From NCBI GenBank assembly GCA_949127925.1, contig CASBQX010000346.1, positions 1 to 7,731 of the forward strand: a stretch of 7,731 nt of DNA, given 5' to 3'. Numbering within the stretch: position 1 is the first letter of the stretch; every line of letters begins with the position of its first letter. This document shows positions 5,539-7,731 of this stretch, in pieces. This DNA comes from Synechococcales cyanobacterium PMM_0002. GTDB taxonomy: Bacteria; Cyanobacteriota; Cyanobacteriia; Elainellales; Elainellaceae. A program made the translations under genes and the position numbers. A model generated the notes under the pieces. The model was not told the DNA's origin. It did no database searches and saw only the letters and a program-made list of their open reading frames with translations.

Positions 5539-6501
5539 TTAGCTGAGCATTCCTGACGCCATCAGGTTTGAGTCCTGAAACAGGGGGGTACTGAGATAGC
5601 GTTCGCCAAAGCTAGGTTGAATCATCACAATCAGTTTTCCGGCATTCTCAGGACGACGGCCAATTCGAACTGCCGCCGCCAGCGCGGCACCGCTCGAAAT
5701 TCCTGAGAGCAGCCCTTCTTCGCGAGCCAGTCGGCGACCAAACGCGATCGCCTCATCATCTGCAATCGTTACCACCTCATCAATCACCGCCACATTCAGC
5801 ACTTGCGGCACAAACCCCGCCCCAATCCCCTGAATTTTGTGGGGGCCAGGGCGTCCACCCGAAAGCACTGGGCTATTGGCTGGCTCAACGGCGATCGCCC
5901 TAAACTCTGGCTTCTTTTGCTTCAGCACTTCAGCTATGCCCGTTAAGGTTCCCCCGGTACCTACACCTGCCACCAACAGATCAACTTGGCCATCCGTATC
6001 ATCCCAAATCTCCAAAGCCGTTGTCTCGCGATGGATTTGAGGATTTGCCGGGTTGCTAAACTGTTGCAGCATATAGGCATTCGGGGTAGATTCCACAATC
6101 TGCTGCGCCCGCGAAATACATCCTCCCATCCCTTCAATCCCAGGGGTTAGCTCCAACTCTGCGCCATAGGCTCGCAGCATTGCCCGCCGCTCCGAACTCA
6201 TGGTTTCTGGCATCGTTAAAATCAATCGATAGCCTTTTGCCGCCGCCACCATGGCCAACGCAATCCCTGTATTGCCAGACGTTGGCTCTACCAACACAGT
6301 TTTACCCGGAAAAATTTTGCCATCCCGCTCTGCCATCTCAATCATGTTGATGCCAATCCGGTCTTTTACCGAGGCAGAAGGATTCATTCCCTCCAGCTTG
6401 ACCACAATTTGAGCCACACAGCCTTCTGACTGGGGAATCCGGTTGAGCTGAACCAGTGGAGTTCGACCAATCAATTGGGTTACATTTTGAACAATACGCA
6501 T
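5539..6501 (-). CDS. cysK: Cysteine synthase A (O-acetylserine sulfhydrylase)
   Basis: Makes L-cysteine from O-acetyl-L-serine and sulfide with pyridoxal phosphate; the last step of sulfate assimilation, in the cytoplasm. The 320 residues fit the OASS fold. The PLP Schiff-base lysine is K46 in NPSASVKDR, the substrate-binding loop is PTSGNTG (73-79), the PLP phosphate loop is GTGGT (181-185), and SGISSG (266-271) holds the serine that contacts the pyridine nitrogen. KIQGIGAGF (222-230) and PSFGERYLST (296-305) are typical of CysK rather than cystathionine beta-synthase, and no CBS domains are present. The ATG at 6501 lies 24 bp after the Rrf2 stop, with no promoter or terminator between, so the two genes are probably one transcript ending at 5455-5489. 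That pairing suggests cysteine or sulfur control of cysK. CysK versus CysM or another paralogue in the genome cannot be settled here. Confidence 0.96.
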   Translation of the reverse strand: MRIVQNVTQLIGRTPLVQLNRIPQSEGCVAQIVVKLEGMNPSASVKDRIGINMIEMAERDGKIFPGKTVLVEPTSGNTGIALAMVAAAKGYRLILTMPETMSSERRAMLRAYGAELELTPGIEGMGGCISRAQQIVESTPNAYMLQQFSNPANPQIHRETTALEIWDDTDGQVDLLVAGVGTGGTLTGIAEVLKQKKPEFRAIAVEPANSPVLSGGRPGPHKIQGIGAGFVPQVLNVAVIDEVVTIADDEAIAFGRRLAREEGLLSGISSGAALAAAVRIGRRPENAGKLIVMIQPSFGERYLSTPLFQDSNLMASGMLS

Positions 6502-6525
6502 GGGGGCAGATAGCTCTTAGCTTCT

Positions 6526-6963
6526 CTAGATATAGTACATAAAGTCTAGCTGTCGTCTGGCATCGCGCTGATCAGCCAAATCTTGAAGCGTGTACTTTTG
6601 CAGTACAGCATCGGCGGCTTGCCTAGCCTCTTGCCAAACTTCCCAAATTACCATTCCTTCCACAGATTTCGCCTCTCGGCCAGCATCAGAAGACTGGGAG
6701 TCTAGCCCTTCAATACAGTTAATTGCTTCGAGAAGCGTAATTTTCCAAGGTTCACGCGCCAAGACATACCCCCCCTTCGCGCCTCGTTGACTGCGGACTA
6801 AACCTGCACGCCGCAGCGTAGCCAGCAGTTGTTCTAAATACCGATCGGGGATGCTTTGTTCAGCTGCAATTTGTCGAATTTGCAGAGGTTCGCCACTGTT
6901 AAAGTGCGCCGTCAATTCTAACAATGCCAATAGGGCATATTCGCTTTTACACGAGAGTTCCAC
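6526..6963 (-). CDS. Rrf2-family transcriptional regulator, CymR-like
   Basis: A 145-residue Rrf2 protein with an N-terminal winged helix-turn-helix. It begins with the family signature MELSCKSEYALLALLEL; the recognition region follows with IRQIAAEQSIPDRYLEQLLATL (about 29-50), and the wing is RGAKGGYVLAR (60-70). Rrf2 proteins sense Fe-S clusters (IscR), nitric oxide (NsrR) or cysteine status (CymR). Only two cysteines are present, C5 and C83, and the three clustered cysteines that bind the Fe-S cluster in IscR/NsrR (usually around 90-105) are absent. Together with cysK 24 bp downstream, this favours a CymR-like role in cysteine metabolism; in Bacillus CymR acts in complex with CysK. This is inference, as cyanobacterial Rrf2 proteins have also been linked to iron. 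The start is GTG at 6963, chosen because the family signature begins there. An inverted repeat at its promoter suggests autoregulation. Confidence 0.94.
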   Translation of the reverse strand: MELSCKSEYALLALLELTAHFNSGEPLQIRQIAAEQSIPDRYLEQLLATLRRAGLVRSQRGAKGGYVLAREPWKITLLEAINCIEGLDSQSSDAGREAKSVEGMVIWEVWQEARQAADAVLQKYTLQDLADQRDARRQLDFMYYI

Positions 6964-6990
6964 AACAAGTTTGGGATGTAGGCTATATCT

Positions 6991-6996
6991 ATTATA
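6991..6996 (-). promoter_or_regulatory. -10 box (TATAAT) of the Rrf2-cysK promoter
   Basis: The minus strand has a perfect TATAAT 27 nt upstream of the GTG start, which would give a leader of about 20 nt. At 17-18 bp upstream the -35 position reads TATACC/TTATAC, a poor hexamer, which would suit a regulated promoter. The box overlaps one arm of the inverted repeat 6992-7020 and the -35 position overlaps the other. Confidence 0.6.
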
Positions 6997-7020
6997 CCCC
7001 GGTTATCCACTGGGGTATAA
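6992..7020. promoter_or_regulatory. Likely operator: 9-11-9 perfect inverted repeat
   Basis: TTATACCCC (6992-7000) and GGGGTATAA (7012-7020) are exact reverse complements separated by 11 bp, so the half-sites are centred 20 bp apart, close to two helical turns. This suits a symmetric dimeric repressor. The 29-bp size is similar to known Rrf2-family sites. The arms cover the -10 and -35 positions of the Rrf2 promoter, so binding would block the polymerase. Autoregulation by the Rrf2 protein, with cysK co-regulated, is the simplest reading and is not proven by sequence. Confidence 0.6.
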
Positions 7021-7054
7021 GGACTTTTCAACTCCGATTGATTGAATGCCAAAC

Positions 7055-7085
7055 AAGAAAGCCCTGCACAATGCAGGGCTTTCTT
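7055..7085 (-). terminator. Terminator of the porin gene
   Basis: AAGAAAGCCCTGCA (7055-7068) and TGCAGGGCTTTCTT (7072-7085) form a perfect 14-bp stem with a 3-nt loop. On the minus strand the 3' side of the stem is itself U-rich (GGGCUUUCUUGUUU). It lies 46 bp past the porin stop and separates the porin from the Rrf2 promoter. The plus strand also has a T-tract (7090-7094), so it could work in both directions, but no plus-strand gene reaches it. Confidence 0.85.
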
Positions 7086-7102
7086 ATAGTTTTTAGGCAA
7101 AG

Positions 7103-7122
7103 CTAGTAAGAAATCTTACTAG
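7103..7122 (-). other. First 3' UTR hairpin after the porin stop
   Basis: CTAGTAAG (7103-7110) and CTTACTAG (7115-7122) form a perfect 8-bp stem with a 4-nt loop, 9 bp past the porin stop codon. It is AT-rich and lacks a clear T-tract, so a role in protecting the 3' end of an abundant mRNA is more likely than termination. That role is inferred. Confidence 0.5.
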
Positions 7123-7131
7123 GCTTAGATT

Positions 7132-7731
7132 CTAGAACTTGAACGATGTACGCAAGACACCGATAAAGATATCGTCGCCAGTATCAGCAACGTCAGAAAC
7201 CCAAATTACACCAGGTGTAACGGAGATGTTGTCAGATACAGCAAAGCGGTAGAACACTTCAGTGTGAAATGCGCCAGCGTTGTTGCCGGAACCGATCTGG
7301 TTGGTGAAGCTACCGGAGTAGGGAGGAACACCAGCAATGATACCCAACAAGCTGCCTTCAAGACCCAAGTCTTCGAACCCTAGGGTTAGAGCGTAGCTCC
7401 AAGCTTCGCCATCGCCACGGAATTCAGCAGGGCCAGCAAAGGTGCGGGTATCGATGTATGTTCCCCAACCACCAATGTTGATGGTATCGGCAAGAGCATA
7501 GTTAACGCTCACACCGTAGCCGTTATAAACGGAAGGAGCAAACACACCTGCATCTACTTCAGGAGACGTGTAGGAGTTGACGTAGGTCAAGGCTACTGCC
7601 AAGTTGCCAGGAGAGAAGGTCAACTGACCAAAAGCAGCATAACCACCATCAAACAAGCCAGCGCTGTTATCGGGGTTGTTGCCTTCGCCCGTCAAGTAGC
7701 CCAAGCCAAGCTGAATAGACTCAGCTAGATC
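7132..7731 (-). CDS. OprB-type / iron uptake porin, C-terminal part
   Basis: Cyanobacterial outer-membrane porin of the SLH-domain plus OprB beta-barrel type, annotated in databases as carbohydrate-selective or iron uptake porin. Only the last 199 codons are present: the frame stays open to the right edge, adding DLAESIQLGL before the first in-frame TTG, so that TTG is not the start. What is seen is barrel sequence: alternating polar/apolar strands such as LAVALTYVNSY, VSVNYALAD, AWSYALTLGFEDLG and the family ending DNISVTPGVIWVSD...GVLRTSFKF. The terminal Phe is the usual signal for outer-membrane insertion by BAM. The signal peptide, SLH domain and coiled coil expected at the N-terminus lie outside the window. 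The strand is followed by two hairpins and a terminator. Substrate (sugars, iron or inorganic ions) cannot be read from the sequence. Confidence 0.92.
   Translation of the reverse strand, partial: DLAESIQLGLGYLTGEGNNPDNSAGLFDGGYAAFGQLTFSPGNLAVALTYVNSYTSPEVDAGVFAPSVYNGYGVSVNYALADTINIGGWGTYIDTRTFAGPAEFRGDGEAWSYALTLGFEDLGLEGSLLGIIAGVPPYSGSFTNQIGSGNNAGAFHTEVFYRFAVSDNISVTPGVIWVSDVADTGDDIFIGVLRTSFKF

Larger units (their letters stand above)
93..5898. repeat. HIP1 octamers (GCGATCGC), eleven dispersed copies
   Basis: Copies of the palindrome GCGATCGC start at 93, 287, 933, 1489, 2530, 2658, 2965, 4289, 5429, 5744 and 5891. This highly iterated palindrome is a hallmark of many cyanobacterial genomes and is the main compositional evidence for the host lineage. 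Copies fall both inside genes and between them. None occurs from 5899 to the right end, which covers the 5' part of cysK, the Rrf2 gene and the porin. Confidence 0.85.

Noticed and set aside
6918..7106. Short frames on both strands over the Rrf2 promoter region
   Set aside because: They exist because the inverted repeat and promoter region happen to lack stops; they overlap the Rrf2 start and the operator and match nothing.
7132..7704. Porin as a complete 190-residue gene starting at the TTG at 7704
   Set aside because: The frame continues with porin-like sequence to the right edge and lacks a signal peptide at that TTG, so the gene is truncated by the window.
1..7731. Defence island, CRISPR, transposon, prophage or biosynthetic cluster
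   Set aside because: All nine genes are recognised core or conserved genes; no transposase, integrase, nuclease, array-like spacing or long terminal repeats were found.

Overview
The window is typical cyanobacterial chromosome. It carries a PipX protein, which is known only from cyanobacteria, next to its partner pipY. It also has eleven copies of the HIP1 octamer GCGATCGC and the C-terminal part of a cyanobacterial OprB-type porin. The genus cannot be named from sequence alone; intermediate GC and long, loosely packed intergenic gaps would fit a filamentous or Leptolyngbya-like lineage, but that is inference.

All nine genes lie on the minus strand, so transcription runs from right to left. 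In that order: (1) the 3' part of an outer-membrane porin (7731-7132), followed by two hairpins, the second a convincing terminator; (2) an Rrf2-family regulator and cysK, 24 bp apart, behind a promoter whose TATAAT box is overlapped by a perfect 9-11-9 inverted repeat, and closed by a strong terminator (5455-5489); (3) a J-domain protein with an uncharacterised helical C-terminus; (4) der, the two-GTPase-domain ribosome assembly factor, followed after 66 bp by an EcfT/CbiQ-like membrane protein; (5) acpS, probably with its own promoter; (6) pipX and pipY, closely spaced and probably co-transcribed; (7) 280 bp without a gene, rich in small repeats and palindromes.

Most of the region is housekeeping: carrier-protein activation, ribosome biogenesis, cysteine synthesis and PLP homeostasis. 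Nitrogen control enters through PipX, the coactivator of NtcA and partner of PII. The best regulatory signal is the Rrf2-cysK unit: a CymR-like regulator without Fe-S cysteines sits directly upstream of the cysteine synthase gene and has a likely autoregulatory operator at its own promoter. I found no mobile element, CRISPR array, tRNA, rRNA or defence island, and nothing I would call a new multi-gene system. The points worth following are the Rrf2 operator, the 18-residue N-terminal extension on PipX, the orphan EcfT-like protein, the C-terminal domain of the J protein, and two unrelated 11-bp tandem repeats at gene 3' ends.
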